From assembly GCF_000275845.1 (NCBI RefSeq), contig NW_006766889.1, positions 544,775 through 608,774 on the forward strand: a DNA stretch of 64,000 nucleotides, given 5' to 3'. The translations under genes were made by a program, and so were the position numbers. Position 1 is the first letter of the stretch; every line of letters begins with the position of its first letter. Below are positions 48,124 through 58,476 of the stretch, in pieces. Below the pieces are notes generated by a model, which worked only from the letters and a program-made list of their open reading frames with translations, was not told the origin of the DNA and did not search any database. The DNA comes from Dichomitus squalens LYAD-421 SS1. Lineage: Eukaryota > Basidiomycota > Agaricomycetes > Polyporales > Polyporaceae.

Positions 48124-49802
48124 GGTAGTCGGTGGAAGAGGACGTGAGAGCGTGTCTGAAGCTGTGAGTGCGCGGGTCACGACGCGTCAGGCGCGTGTCG
48201 CGCGAGAAGTGGCCTGATCCGGGGTATTACGTCAGTTATTTTCATGCTGACAAGTCCTCGAAAGGGATATCGGCCCTTCCAGTCACACGGTGACATCAAA
48301 GGCGGCGTGTGACATGATGGCGTGACCGGGGAGGGTGAGGACGAGGTCGCGGTGGGCGACGACTTGCACACCGACCGGCATGAAGTGATGGGGTTTTTCT
48401 CTGCCAGGCGGGCCGACGATCTTCATTCTGCTGCCCAAGATGACCCTTCAGTTGTCCGCGTCATACGCTCTAGATTTGTACGTCAAACCATTCATCATCA
48501 AACCTACACATAAATGACACCTGCGACAGTATGGCAAGGCGAAAGGCAAGGAGCGCGAGGTAGCATCCGCCCCTGTCACCCCCATCGCTACCCCCTACAC
48601 CTCTCCATCCCTCGCCGTCTCGACAGTCTCCTTCTCCTCCAAGGCTGCAGACAAGCGCGCCGTTGTAGGCTCGATCCGTGGCCCCCGGGCGAGCACTTCC
48701 ACAACCAGGAATTGGGCTGGCTCCTCTGCTACTTCCCCACGGCGCAACGGCAATGCCAGTGACATGCCCGTCTCTCGCGCTTCGACTGACTTCATGACGT
48801 CAGTATATTTCTTGCCTTCTGCTTTCCCGCTCCTCACGCGTAGAGATCGTCCAGGGTAACACTCGCTCAACGACTAAACGAACTTGCGACGGCCAACTCG
48901 GAGGGTTTGCTCAGGTGAGTGCCGCTTCATCAATCTGACGTCGGCGATGGGACGTCTCGTCGCGGCTCTGCTCTGCATGCAATCACGAACCAGTTTCCCA
49001 TGCTCGTCTCCCTTCCCTTCCCTACGGTCGTGCGGCGCGAATACATCTTTGCTGAATTTGCGAATGGTCGCGATATTCGGTGATCTTCCAAGCGGTCTCA
49101 CTGGGCGTCGGGCCATGGGTCGCGCGCATTGCTGTAAAGCCACCGCTAGACGTGGACCCAGTATGGTGGCCAAACACTCTCATGACCCTACCTATTGACT
49201 CGAAAGTCAATTGCCACGTCTATGCTCCTGAAATGGGCACTCGCAACGTTCGCAGTTCTCGCGGAGGTAGCATCGCCCGTGAGACACGAAGTTTGGACCG
49301 CCGACTTCAGCCGAGGGGTGCGACGCCTCTCAGGTAGTGCGTGATATATTGCAGAATGTTACAACTTGTTCTCGCATCTTATCACCTCGATCATCTTTCT
49401 CCATTCCATTTCACACCACTAATCGTAATATCTGTCTTGCACTCAGCGACGATGAATATCGTCTTCTCCGTCAAAGTCTCTTCGAACGATTTGCTAGCGG
49501 CTCGGCCGTACCCACGGAGGCCCCTTTGGTACCCCTGTCCAACCTATCGCTGACCACTGTTGAATCGCGAAGTGAGCACGCTTTTTTGATCCTAAGCGAC
49601 CTTGACGTGCTGACATCATGCAGCTTCATTAACAAATGGACGTCGTACCTCTTCTCATCTGCATGGACAATCATCCGGATCCGTCCGCTCTCCTTCAACG
49701 TCTTCGAAAAGGTCCTTTACTTCTACGGTCACTGGGCTCCTCCGCCGCGCCACGAGTCGTCGGATCGTTTCTTTACCTCCCGAACCTCATGGGAGCGACA
49801 CT
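48124..49802. other. Intergenic, 1.7 kb, with small coding-like pieces
   Basis: Promoter of Erg24 on one side and of the coiled-coil gene on the other. A minus-strand ORF at 48,283-48,426 and a Ser/Thr/Pro-rich plus-strand frame at about 48,530-48,860 look weakly protein-like (see findings). An ORF from 49,337 runs into the next gene in another frame and has no motif. Confidence 0.4.
48283..48426 (-). other. Small ORF, 47 codons, unknown
   Basis: From an ATG at 48,426 the minus strand encodes MKIVGPPGREKP, then PVGVQVVAHRDLVLTLPGHA and a short tail ending in TGA at 48,283-48,285. The composition is protein-like (balanced Val/Ala/His, alternating hydrophobic pattern), and a possible acceptor (GGCAGCAG) stands just before the ATG, so it could be a last exon. 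No family recognised and no partner exon found. Confidence 0.25.
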
Positions 49803-50930
49803 ATGAGTGTTTACTCCATGGCGTCGTCTCCGCCGGAGCGTCTCACGCTACCTCGCAATCTATCAAAGCAGACGAGTGAGATGTCCTTGCGTACAGAGAC
49901 GCCCTCGGCCCGAATATCCCAGACCTACTCCCGTAGAACGGTGATCGGGGGTCACACTTTCAGCGCGACAGACCCAGGGCCGTCCCGCGCGAGGACACGT
50001 TCTGGCAGCCGGGCAGCCCCGCCCTCTTCCTTCCCCGGCTCGCCCCTCAAAGGGGTCGAGTCAACATATACCCACATTAGCGCAAACGATATACCCGATG
50101 ACGACCAGGTTGAGTCCGTCCAAGATATCCGACACCAAATAGAACTTGTGGAAGCCGAAGGCCGGCGTTTACTCGACGCGTTCAACGGCCTAGAGCTCTC
50201 CACGCTGACACGTCAGCGACAATTTAAACCTCCCATTATACCCCCACTGCCCTCGCACGGCCCCCTCGGCGACGGCAGTTGGCCCTCAGGGAGCCTGCGC
50301 CCCGGAAAGGACATGGACGCGCTCTCCTTCAAGTCGAGCGGATCCGCGCGCACCGCACGGTCACTCAGGCGCACCCCTTCACAAGGCACCAAGATGCGCA
50401 CGGTCACGTCCGCATCCGCCCTCTCGACCTCCGGGGCCGCGCTCGACCGCAAGACGTCGATGTCCTCCGTCTCGTCCCGGGGCAGGACAGCAGGCCCCCC
50501 GCTCCCCACCGTCGCTGGGCACCTCGGCTTCGCGAGCAGCTCGAGTGTCAACCTCGTCCGGAGCACAGGCCATCTGCCGCTCGAGACCGTCGAGGAGGCC
50601 GAAGGCGGCGGCCGACACCGCCCGAAGCTCAGCACGAGCCGCAGCGGGAGCATGCGCCGCGACGAGTGGGCGGACTCAGGTATTGGGAGCCCTATCTCTC
50701 CCTCTTCGCGGTCGGAGGTCGGCTCGACGGGTTCGGGGAGCAAGCGTGGACATGGAGCGGCAGCCGCTGCTGCCGCGATCGATGACGACGAGCTGATGAG
50801 CATGGAGACCGAGCTAGCGGACATCAGAAGGCGGCGCGCGCAAGTGACGGGGAGGTATGAGGCGCGACTGGAGTACCTTCGTGCGCGATTGAAGGGAGCG
50901 GAGCTACGGGAGAAGATTTTGCGGAAGTGA
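49803..50930 (+). CDS. Hypothetical Ser-rich protein with coiled-coil ends
   Basis: Single-exon ORF of 375 aa. No domain recognised. A helix with heptad-like pattern occupies about residues 102-130 (VQDIRHQIELVEAEGRRLL, then DAFNGLELSTL), and the last 50 residues form a second, strongly charged coiled coil (METELADIRRRRAQV, then YEARLEYLRARLKGAELREKI). The rest is Ser/Thr/Pro/Arg-rich and probably disordered, with many potential phosphorylation sites (RSLRRTPSQ, RKTSMSS). An eight-residue alanine run lies at about residue 322. This looks like a regulatory or scaffold protein specific to basidiomycetes; that is inference. Codon use fits a real gene and the frame is clean. Confidence 0.75.
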   Translation: MSVYSMASSPPERLTLPRNLSKQTSEMSLRTETPSARISQTYSRRTVIGGHTFSATDPGPSRARTRSGSRAAPPSSFPGSPLKGVESTYTHISANDIPDDDQVESVQDIRHQIELVEAEGRRLLDAFNGLELSTLTRQRQFKPPIIPPLPSHGPLGDGSWPSGSLRPGKDMDALSFKSSGSARTARSLRRTPSQGTKMRTVTSASALSTSGAALDRKTSMSSVSSRGRTAGPPLPTVAGHLGFASSSSVNLVRSTGHLPLETVEEAEGGGRHRPKLSTSRSGSMRRDEWADSGIGSPISPSSRSEVGSTGSGSKRGHGAAAAAAAIDDDELMSMETELADIRRRRAQVTGRYEARLEYLRARLKGAELREKILRK

Positions 50931-51611
50931 GCAGCCAGGCTGCATGGGGGTGGTGCAGTGGCCGAAGTGTGCCACGGAGGTGCTGCTGGTGGCGTCTTGC
51001 ATTATATACGGAATTGCTGTCAGATATATCTCGCATCGGCACGTCAGAATCTTGCTGTCCTCTCCTTTTAGCAATCGCTTACTACCTTCACGAGCTCGCT
51101 CATGTCAACACACCGAGAACGATACCTATTAGTACACCTAAACTAATGTCATGTAATCTACTAGCCTACATAACCTGAGCAGTCTAATCGTCACTTGGGC
51201 GAGTCGATACCCATGCTTCGGAAGATTCTCAGGTTCTTGTGACCGCACAGACCGACCAAGGTGCGCAGAACCCATGGGCAGCCACCGCCGTGCTTCACAC
51301 CCATTCGCACCATGCTTGGGCACATTCGTCTGGCATGTTTCTGGAGCTGGAGGACTGATGACTATACATCAATAATTTCCATGGTAAGCGGTCCTCACCT
51401 GCTTCACATCCTTCAAAGCGAGCGATGTTTCTCTTGAATGCTTATTCTCGTAACGTAGTGAGCACAGACAATACGGATCATATACGTGGAGGACCAGGTT
51501 GTATCAAAGTGGATTGGGGAACCGTAGGTTTGAGCACTGAGATAACTGGATTCACAACCATTGTTACAGCTAGTGCATTGGGTGTAACGAGATTGACGTT
51601 CGTCGCCAGGC
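50931..51611. other. Convergent intergenic region
   Basis: About 680 bp between the coiled-coil gene and the methyltransferase stop. No feature recognised. Confidence 0.5.
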
Positions 51612-52761
51612 TCAGACCCGAGTCACGGACCAATCTAGCCAATAACGCTGTTCGGCGTTTCCAGGGTAAGTCCCGAAGACGGTGAGCCCACCTATGTGCT
51701 CCCGCATTGTCGCCTTCACGTCGACCTCAGCATCGACCTCGGAAAATATGCCTACCCACAGCTCTTCCCAACTCTCCGGCGAATGACAGTCCATCTTTGT
51801 GCCTTCGTCAGGACACCATCGCCCTTTGACTGCGAGTCCGCCGTGTGTCCCGAAGAGCATGGAACCAGGAATGGGCGACAACAGCCCGGCTAGACGGCGT
51901 GCGACCTGCTCCTGGGCGTCGAATTTGAAGAGGTGGAAGAATGAACTAGCATGGACTGCGGCGATTCTCCCTTGTAGCTGAGTCAAGGTATTCATCTCGG
52001 GAAGAGACAGTGTATTCGTTGCCGGAGGTGTGCGGCACGTAGGAAGTACCGGCGCTGAGGCTAGGAAGGCAGGGTCTAGTATGTCGCCTCTGAAGAAGGG
52101 GACTGGGAACGTCTCGTGTGTAGAACGAAAGAGCTCATGTCCGGCATTCCAGAGCTCTATAGTGAGTTTCGTGAGGCAAGAGCTGACGCTGAACTGAAGC
52201 GACTCACCTTCGCTCAGATCGGCAGCAATAGCTCCCTCGATCGGCCATCCGTCGAGAACAGCTTTACGTATATCATTACCGACTGGAAGACAGTGTGAGT
52301 TTAGGACGGTCGAACCCAATGACGTCGTCCACCTGACATACAGCAACATCCCATATCCAAGAATATCGCGCCTTCTCGTCGCTTTCCCAGCTCAATGAAC
52401 TGAGAATAGGCAGGAAGACGTGCCATCTTGAGCCTGTCACAAGTAATTCGTGCTTCGTCAGCTCTTTGTTAGTCATCGGCTCGACTCGCCGTGAAATGCA
52501 CCTCATAAAATCAAATTGACGGATACATGGGTACTTGTAGAGCTATCGCAGACTGTGTGAGATACTGCGGTCTGACGTGCCTCATAGAGAAGGCCTACAT
52601 ACCTCGAATGCCTTGGTCTGTACGGCGATGATGTGCGCCTTCAGCTCTTCGTCGTCCTGAATGCCCGTCGTCGCCTGCATGAATGCCTTTTCTTCCTCGT
52701 CTGGTGCGTACAGCGACGGATTGAGGGGTTTCTCCCAACCTGTCCGGTGCGTCTCCGACAT
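51612..52761 (-). CDS. SAM-dependent methyltransferase, AusD/DrtA-like basidiomycete family
   Basis: Five minus-strand exons: 52603-52761, 52502-52542, 52342-52433, 52208-52282, 51612-52156; 303 aa. The protein has the layout of the large basidiomycete family annotated after AusD-type methyltransferases of meroterpenoid clusters: an N-terminal PSLYAPDEEEKAFMQATTGI and DDEELKAHI helix pair, YKYPCIRQFDF, motif I LDMGCCFGNDIRKAVLDGWP (about residues 93-112), ELFRSTHETFPVPFFRGD, the ASSFFHLF block, FGTHGG and CHSPESW, ending WSVTRV. All expected blocks are present and in frame, so it looks functional. The substrate is unknown; no biosynthetic core enzyme lies next to it, so a cluster role is not supported. 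The first in-frame ATG was used. A TATA box lies about 85 bp upstream. Confidence 0.92.
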
Positions 52762-52840
52762 GCCGATTCCGTTGGCCTCCTGCACAAGGGCGGCTCCTAC
52801 TGTACTGGTTCGGTCGAACGCGAGGTGGCTTGTTCAACCC

Positions 52841-52850
52841 GCTATTTATA
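52841..52850 (-). promoter_or_regulatory. TATA box of the methyltransferase gene
   Basis: On the minus strand TATAAATAGC, about 80-90 bp before the ATG at 52,761. Confidence 0.5.
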
Positions 52851-54215
52851 TTCTCTACTTGAGCGGAGTTCATATGCCACGAGAAGGCCTGCAAAGAAAT
52901 CATCGCAAGCCCCCTTGGACGCTGACAGGTCACTTGGTCAGTCAGCTCTGCTGCAGTTCATATCCTCCGACGTCATGTAACGATAACAGTTGGTCAGATG
53001 ATCACGGCGCCACGGTAACAGCGGTCATGTCGCCAAACCTCCCTTTGCGTGTGAGATTCTAGATTTCCTCTACACTGTCACTAACCATCGTGTCTCGTAA
53101 GTTTGAAAGTTAGAATTCCCCAACAAATTTCGTGTCAAGAACAGTATCAATGCTTATGTGGGAACATGGTAGACTCTGAGAGCCGACCTGTGGCAACGCT
53201 AATTCACCCAGACCGTTGCAGTATGTGACAACGAAGGTGTCCTGTGAGGAGGAGCGTATCGGCAGGGAGGAAAAGGATCACGTCGCCATCTTTGAGAGAT
53301 ATGTGGATGGTCAAGGCTGGATGGTCAAGTTAAATTCCATAAAGCGCTCGATGTTGACCGCGGGATGGAACGGAGACGTCGCAAGGGCCAGAACGCGTTT
53401 GGTGTAGAGATATGGCTGTTTGAATAGCGTGCCACTATTAGCTCAACACACTAAACAAACTGACGTCAGAACCCAAAACACAGTGCGCCACCTCTTGTCA
53501 CGATGGCGCCCCAGATACGAGAAAAAGCTGCACTGTCGCCGCTAGCAATGCACATAGACCCACTGGGACGCTCAGACTGTACACGGGCGATTGCTTGATA
53601 ATCGGAGCAGTAGTGCTAGCCTAATATTCACGTGCTCTAGGCCCAGCCGCGTCCTGGACACAGAAGACTTCCAAGATCAGTGAGCTTCGAACTTTCGACT
53701 TGAGAGCACAGGAGAGCTCACCCGCGGCGCAATCTCCAAAGCTGGCGACGTGTCCAATTTTGGAAGGGTTGATCAGATACACCAAGACGGTCGTGCATAT
53801 CCCTACACCGAGCGGTCGAGTCACTCATTAATCTTTGTCTCCCGCTTTGAAAGTTGACGTACAACTTTTGAGTCGTATTCACCTCACAAGGCTCTATGTA
53901 GGGAGATGCATACCTGTTCAATTATTCCAAATGCCGCAATTAGTTGTCGACGTCATCAGGCTTGCACGTACAGGGAGATTCATGACTTGTAGTGGGGAAC
54001 AGCCCGGATGATGGTGGTGGCACGGGCGCATGTGCGCGTCTGCATTGCCATTTCTGAAGTAACGCGCTACGTCACAGTGTGTCACGCGCAATCACGGAAG
54101 ACGCGTCCGACGGTCTGCTCCAGCCATCTGCTAACTTACCTCAGGCCCAGCTGCTGTGTCTGTCTCCGCTGCTGCTCCTCACTGACTGCTACACTCATCA
54201 TATAACTAGACCTGC
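52851..54215. other. Intergenic, divergent promoter of methyltransferase and FEN1
   Basis: About 1.36 kb, no gene supported. A minus-strand frame at 53,621-53,824 contains a hydrophobic piece (GVGICTTVLVYLINPSKI) but no start, end or family match. Confidence 0.45.
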
Positions 54216-55896
54216 ATGGGTATCAAGGGTCTCACCGCCCTCCTCGCGGAGCACGCCCCCAAGTCCTTCCAGGCGAGCCACGATCTCTGCTGTCGCTGTC
54301 GGCGCGCTGACCCCTGCTGCCCACAGGAACATGAAATCAAGACGCTCTTCGGACGCAAAGTCGCGATAGACGCGTCCATGTCCATATACCAGTTCCTCAT
54401 CGCTGTCCGACAGAAGGACGGCGAGCTGCTGACCAACGACGCCGGAGAGACGACTAGGTGCGTTGCCCTTTCCGTCGACATGCCACGGCTGTTGACACGG
54501 ATCGCAAGCCACCTTATGGGCTTCTTCTACCGCACGATCCGCATGGTCGAGAACGGCATCAAGCCCGCGTACGTCTTCGACGGCAAGCCTCCAGAGCTCA
54601 AGTCTGGCGTGGTGCGTATCCCAATCGTACACACGACCGCCCCCCTCACCCCCCACGCAGCTCTCGAAGCGGTTCGAGAAGCGGGAAGAGGCCAAGGAAG
54701 ACGGCGAGGAGGCCAAGGAGACCGGTGAGTCTGCGTGCTTCCCCCTCCCACCACAACCAACACGCGCGCGCAGGCACGGCCGAGGACGTCGACCGGTTCT
54801 CGCGCCGGACGGTCAAGGTGACCCGGGAGCACAACGAGGAGTGCAGGAAGCTGCTCACGCTGATGGGCATCCCCTTCGTCGTCGTGCGTCTCTCGCTGTC
54901 TGCTCTCTCTGCCGTCGACGGCTGACCCCCGCGCAGGCCCCCTCCGAGGCCGAGGCGCAATGCGCGGAGCTCGCGCGCGGCGGCAAAGTCTACGCGGCGG
55001 GCTCGGAGGACATGGACACGCTCACGTTCGGCGCGCCCATCCTCCTCCGCCACCTCACGTTCTCCGAGGCACGCAAGACGCCGATCTCAGAGATCAGCCT
55101 GGAGAAAGCCCTGGAAGGTCTGGAGATGGACATGTCGCAGTTCACGGAGCTGTGCATCCTGCTCGGGTGCGACTACCTGGAGCCGATCAAGGGCGTCGGC
55201 CCGAAGGGCGCGCTGAAGCTGCTGCGGGAGCACGGGACGCTGGGCAAGGTGGTCGCGCACTTGCGAGAGAAGTGAGCGCGCTGGTGCAAGTCTTCCCTAC
55301 GCTTATACCTTCGCTGACTGTGTCACAGAGCGGCGGAGAAGGAGGATGCGGGCGAGGACGGCGGGAAGAAGAAGAAGGGCGGCGTCCAGATCCCCGACGA
55401 GTGGCCCTGGGAGGCGGCCAAGGCGCTGTTCAGCAAGCCCGACGTGACGCCCGCGGACGAGCTCGAGCTGGAGTGGAAGAGCCCCGACATCGAGGGCCTG
55501 GTCGACTTCCTCGTGAAGGAGAAGGGCTTCAAGTGCGTATCCGTGTTCGGCGGTGGCCGCTCGCCGTCTTGCGGGCCGTGGCTGATTCTCCCCACTCATA
55601 ACAGCGAGGAGCGCGTGAGGAAGGGAGGCGAGAAGCTCGCGAAACACCTCAATGCGAAGCAGCAAGGCCGCTTGGATGGGTTCTTCACTGCTAAGCCAAA
55701 GGCGTCGCCGACAAAGAAGGAGAAGGAAAAGCCCGCGGAGAAGGGTAAGGGCACGAAGGGCACGAAGCGGAAGGTGGGTGCACCTCCACCGGGTTTCGGC
55801 TGCACAGCGACTGACTACTTGGGCTTTGGTTAGGCCGACGGGAAGGAGGACAAGAAGGCGGCGGCAGGGAGCAGCAAGAAGCCCAGGAAAAAGTAG
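54216..55896 (+). CDS. RAD27: Flap endonuclease 1 (FEN1/Rad27)
   Basis: Nine exons: 54216-54272, 54327-54457, 54509-54611, 54661-54724, 54774-54883, 54937-55271, 55329-55532, 55605-55773, 55834-55896; 411 aa. It removes 5' flaps during Okazaki-fragment processing and long-patch base excision repair. Metal-binding carboxylates are in place: Asp34 in AIDASMS, the Asp of VFDGKPP, Glu residues of [16 protein letters not shown] and the Asp of [13 protein letters not shown] (helix-hairpin-helix). The PCNA-binding box QGRLDGFF lies in exon 8, followed by a Lys-rich tail with a nuclear-localisation look. Intron 1 must be a GC-AG intron (54,273-54,326): removing it places Asp34 at the position it has in human FEN1, whereas keeping it inserts 18 Cys/Arg-rich residues in a conserved region. 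The other introns are GT-AG. Confidence 0.96.
54273..54326 (+). other. GC-AG intron in FEN1
   Basis: CAG|GCGAGC at the donor and CCCACAG at the acceptor; 54 nt, a multiple of three without stop codons, so retention would not break the frame. See the FEN1 entry for why it must be removed. Confidence 0.8.
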
Positions 55897-56121
55897 AATC
55901 CGCCTCTCCCCTCTTGTCGCGCTGTGTTCCTGGGTCGTTTTGCTGTCTATCGCACGGTTGCACTTACGGTACATTTCGTTTTGTATACCTCACTTGTTGT
56001 ATCATTAGCGCACATAATCCGTCATGCACATATCTCGGTCGGATTCTCCACATTGACGGGACACCTGAGAGATGGACAAGCAGCCCGACCCAACAACCCT
56101 TACCGCTCCTGCCCCATGCTC

Positions 56122-58303
56122 CTACTTTTTCGTGTTCATCTTCATCAACGCCCTCCCGCTCCTCACCCTCTTCTTCGGCTTCTCCTTCCCGTGCCCGTGC
56201 GCCCCTTCCTTCCGCTCGCTCCCCCGCTTCCGGACGCGCTCCCTCTCCCCCCCACCCCGCGACTTCACGCCCTTCTCCGCGAGCGCCTTCGCGCGCTTCT
56301 TCGCCAGCCGCCGCGCGACGCGGTCCGCATCCGTGGCCTTGACCTTCTTGCGCTCCTCTTTGGGGAGGTGCGCGAGCTTGGCCCCGAGGGAGGGGTCGCC
56401 TTTCGGGGGCGCGTGTGTCGGGACGAGACGGGGTGCACGCTCGGGGCGGTCGGCACGGGAAGACTTGCCCTTAGCGGGGGCGGCACCGGACGCGGACGCG
56501 GATGGGCGAGGGGGAGGGGGAGGCTTGGCGGCGCGTAGCTTGGGGCCGCCGGGGAGGGTCTTGCAGCGCTGGACGCGGAGCTTGCGCTTTGCGAACTTGA
56601 GCCTGGCCTGCTCGAGCGCGAGGACCTCGTCGACGCATTGGCGGTCCTGAGAGGGGCGTGCGGAATGAGCTTCTGCACGGCGGCATGTCAAGCGAGTAGA
56701 GGGAGATTTGTGGTGCTCACCGCGAACTGGACGTATGCGAAGCCCTTCCCGAGCTGCGTGTCCTTGTCGCGGACGATGCGGACGCGCTTGACCCATAAGC
56801 GAGGCTTGTCCTGCTTGCCCCCATCCTCCTCATCGCTCTCGTTCTCGTCTTCATCGCTGGTCTCGTCACCCGTCCGTTCTCCTGGCTTCCCTCTTTCCTC
56901 GGTGACCACGCTCTCGAAGAATGCCCTCAAGTCCTCCTCTTTGCTCGTAAACTCCAAGTTGCCCACGAAAAGTGTTGCCTTCGGGTCTCCTGCCATCGCC
57001 TGCTCACCCGCCCTCGCCTCATGCTCTCCCTCTCCATCCGTTCTCGGCCGCGCACCCTTCTTCACGACGTCTACCCTCAGCGTACGCCCCATGAACACGC
57101 TCCCGTCGCACTTCTCCGCGCACGCGCTCGCAGCGTCGTATGGATCCATCACGGGAGCAGGCGGAGGGACGTTCGCCGGCCGCTTCGCGAGCGCCTCCGC
57201 CGACGGCGGATGCGCGAAAACGACGTACGCATTCACCGCATCGACGTGCTCGTGGATCTCGTGCTTGATGAACGCGATCCGCTTCTTCTCCTTCGGGGCT
57301 AGGTACTGTTTCGCCAGGGCCGCGGCGGCCTCGTCGTCGTTGTCGGCGCGCCAGGACGTGGCGCGGGCGCGGGCGTGCTCGCGGGGCTTCGCCTTGTCGG
57401 AGTGCGTGGATTTGCGGTTGTCATCGGGAAGCTCGGCGGTGGGCTTCTTGAAGGCGATGGAGCGGAAGCGGACGGATTCAATTTTTGCGGAGGGGACGAA
57501 GGAGAGGATGTGGCGCTTGAGTTGCTTCTGTGCAGGCTGTTTGTGCGAGCTGTGATCAGTAGCTGCACGCGAATGAATGGTGTTTTGAGGAGAGACGTAC
57601 TCGAGACTTCGTGACTTCGACTGCAACGTTTCCGACGAATATCGTCCGCGCATCGCGCTGCTCAGGGGTCTCTACCGAAGGGATGTATTTTTGCTTTCCG
57701 TGTCGCGATTGCCCGTTCGTCTGTATGCCGCCCTTCTGCAGCGATTCGTGCACGAGTTTGGACGGATGTCCTTCATCCCCGGAGTCGCTGGATGCTTCGT
57801 CGTCCTCGCCCGCCCCAGAAACGTCTTCGTCTTCCCTATCATCCTCTGCTTCGTTCCCCTCATCCTCATCCTCGCTCTCCCTGTCCTCTACGTGCTTGGT
57901 AACTTTCGTGTATTTGGTATTCTTCGCGGGCACGGGTACCTTAGATGAAGAGGGGATGGCTGCAACAAGAGTCAGCACAGCCTATAGTTCACGTATGGCA
58001 GATGAAAGCGCACACCTGCAGTCTGCGACCTCAAGCGTTTTGCTTTCGTGGTGGGCGTGTCGTCGTTCGCCTTTCGTTTCTTCTCAACTGCTGGCGTAGG
58101 AACACTGGCAATTGGTTTGAATATGGAAGTGGTTGGACGTGGCGGTGGTGCCTGATCATATTCTGTTCAGATGCATGTCAAGACATAAAGGACCAGGATG
58201 GGCTTACGGAGACACTCGCACGGAAAAGGTCGTCCAGCCCCTTGTCAATGGCTTTCGCCTTGCCCTTGTTCGCGCCAGGCAGGAGAAGTGACGAGAGACT
58301 CAT
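56122..58303 (-). CDS. NOP12: Nucleolar RNA-binding protein Nop12
   Basis: Five minus-strand exons: 58208-58303, 58016-58151, 57601-57959, 56721-57536, 56122-56646; 643 aa. Nop12 is a nucleolar RRM protein needed for large-subunit rRNA processing. After a basic N terminus (KKRKAND region) and a long acidic stretch in exon 3, the first RRM begins RTIFVGNVAVEV (about residues 184-195) and continues over the intron into PAQKQLKRHILSFVP and IESVRFRSIAF, with AYVVFAHPP as RNP1-like strand. The second RRM has ATLFVGNLEFTSKEEDL and, after an acidic insertion, GKGFAYVQFA. The C terminus is Lys/Arg-rich (KKRAKALAEKG, RGGGERERVRKRGS), as in other family members. The intron 3 acceptor was chosen at the third AG so that PAQKQLKRH follows KSR, as in homologues I remember. 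It shares a short promoter with the YEATS gene. Confidence 0.93.
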
Positions 58304-58476
58304 CCCTCTGAAACTAGCAGGAGATGGTCGAGACACGATTATAGTAAGATCGAGAAAACACAGACCGGAGGCGCAAAATGGTCCGTTCACTAGGCGCCCT
58401 CCTCCTTCAGAAATGGCAATGCAGACGCGCACCTACGCCCATCATCCGGCTATTCCCCACTACAAGTCGATCAAGG
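58304..58476. promoter_or_regulatory. Compact divergent promoter, NOP12 / YEATS gene
   Basis: Only 173 bp separate the two start codons, so core promoters and leaders of both genes must lie here. No TATA box seen. Upstream in-frame ATGs exist on both strands (58,432 minus, 58,378 plus), which would make the reading frames overlap if used. Confidence 0.6.

Noticed and set aside
48102..48180. N-terminal extension of Erg24 to 48,180
   Set aside because: The frame is open but starts with GTG and contains no ATG upstream of 48,102; it is a Thr-rich translation of the ACGACC repeat.
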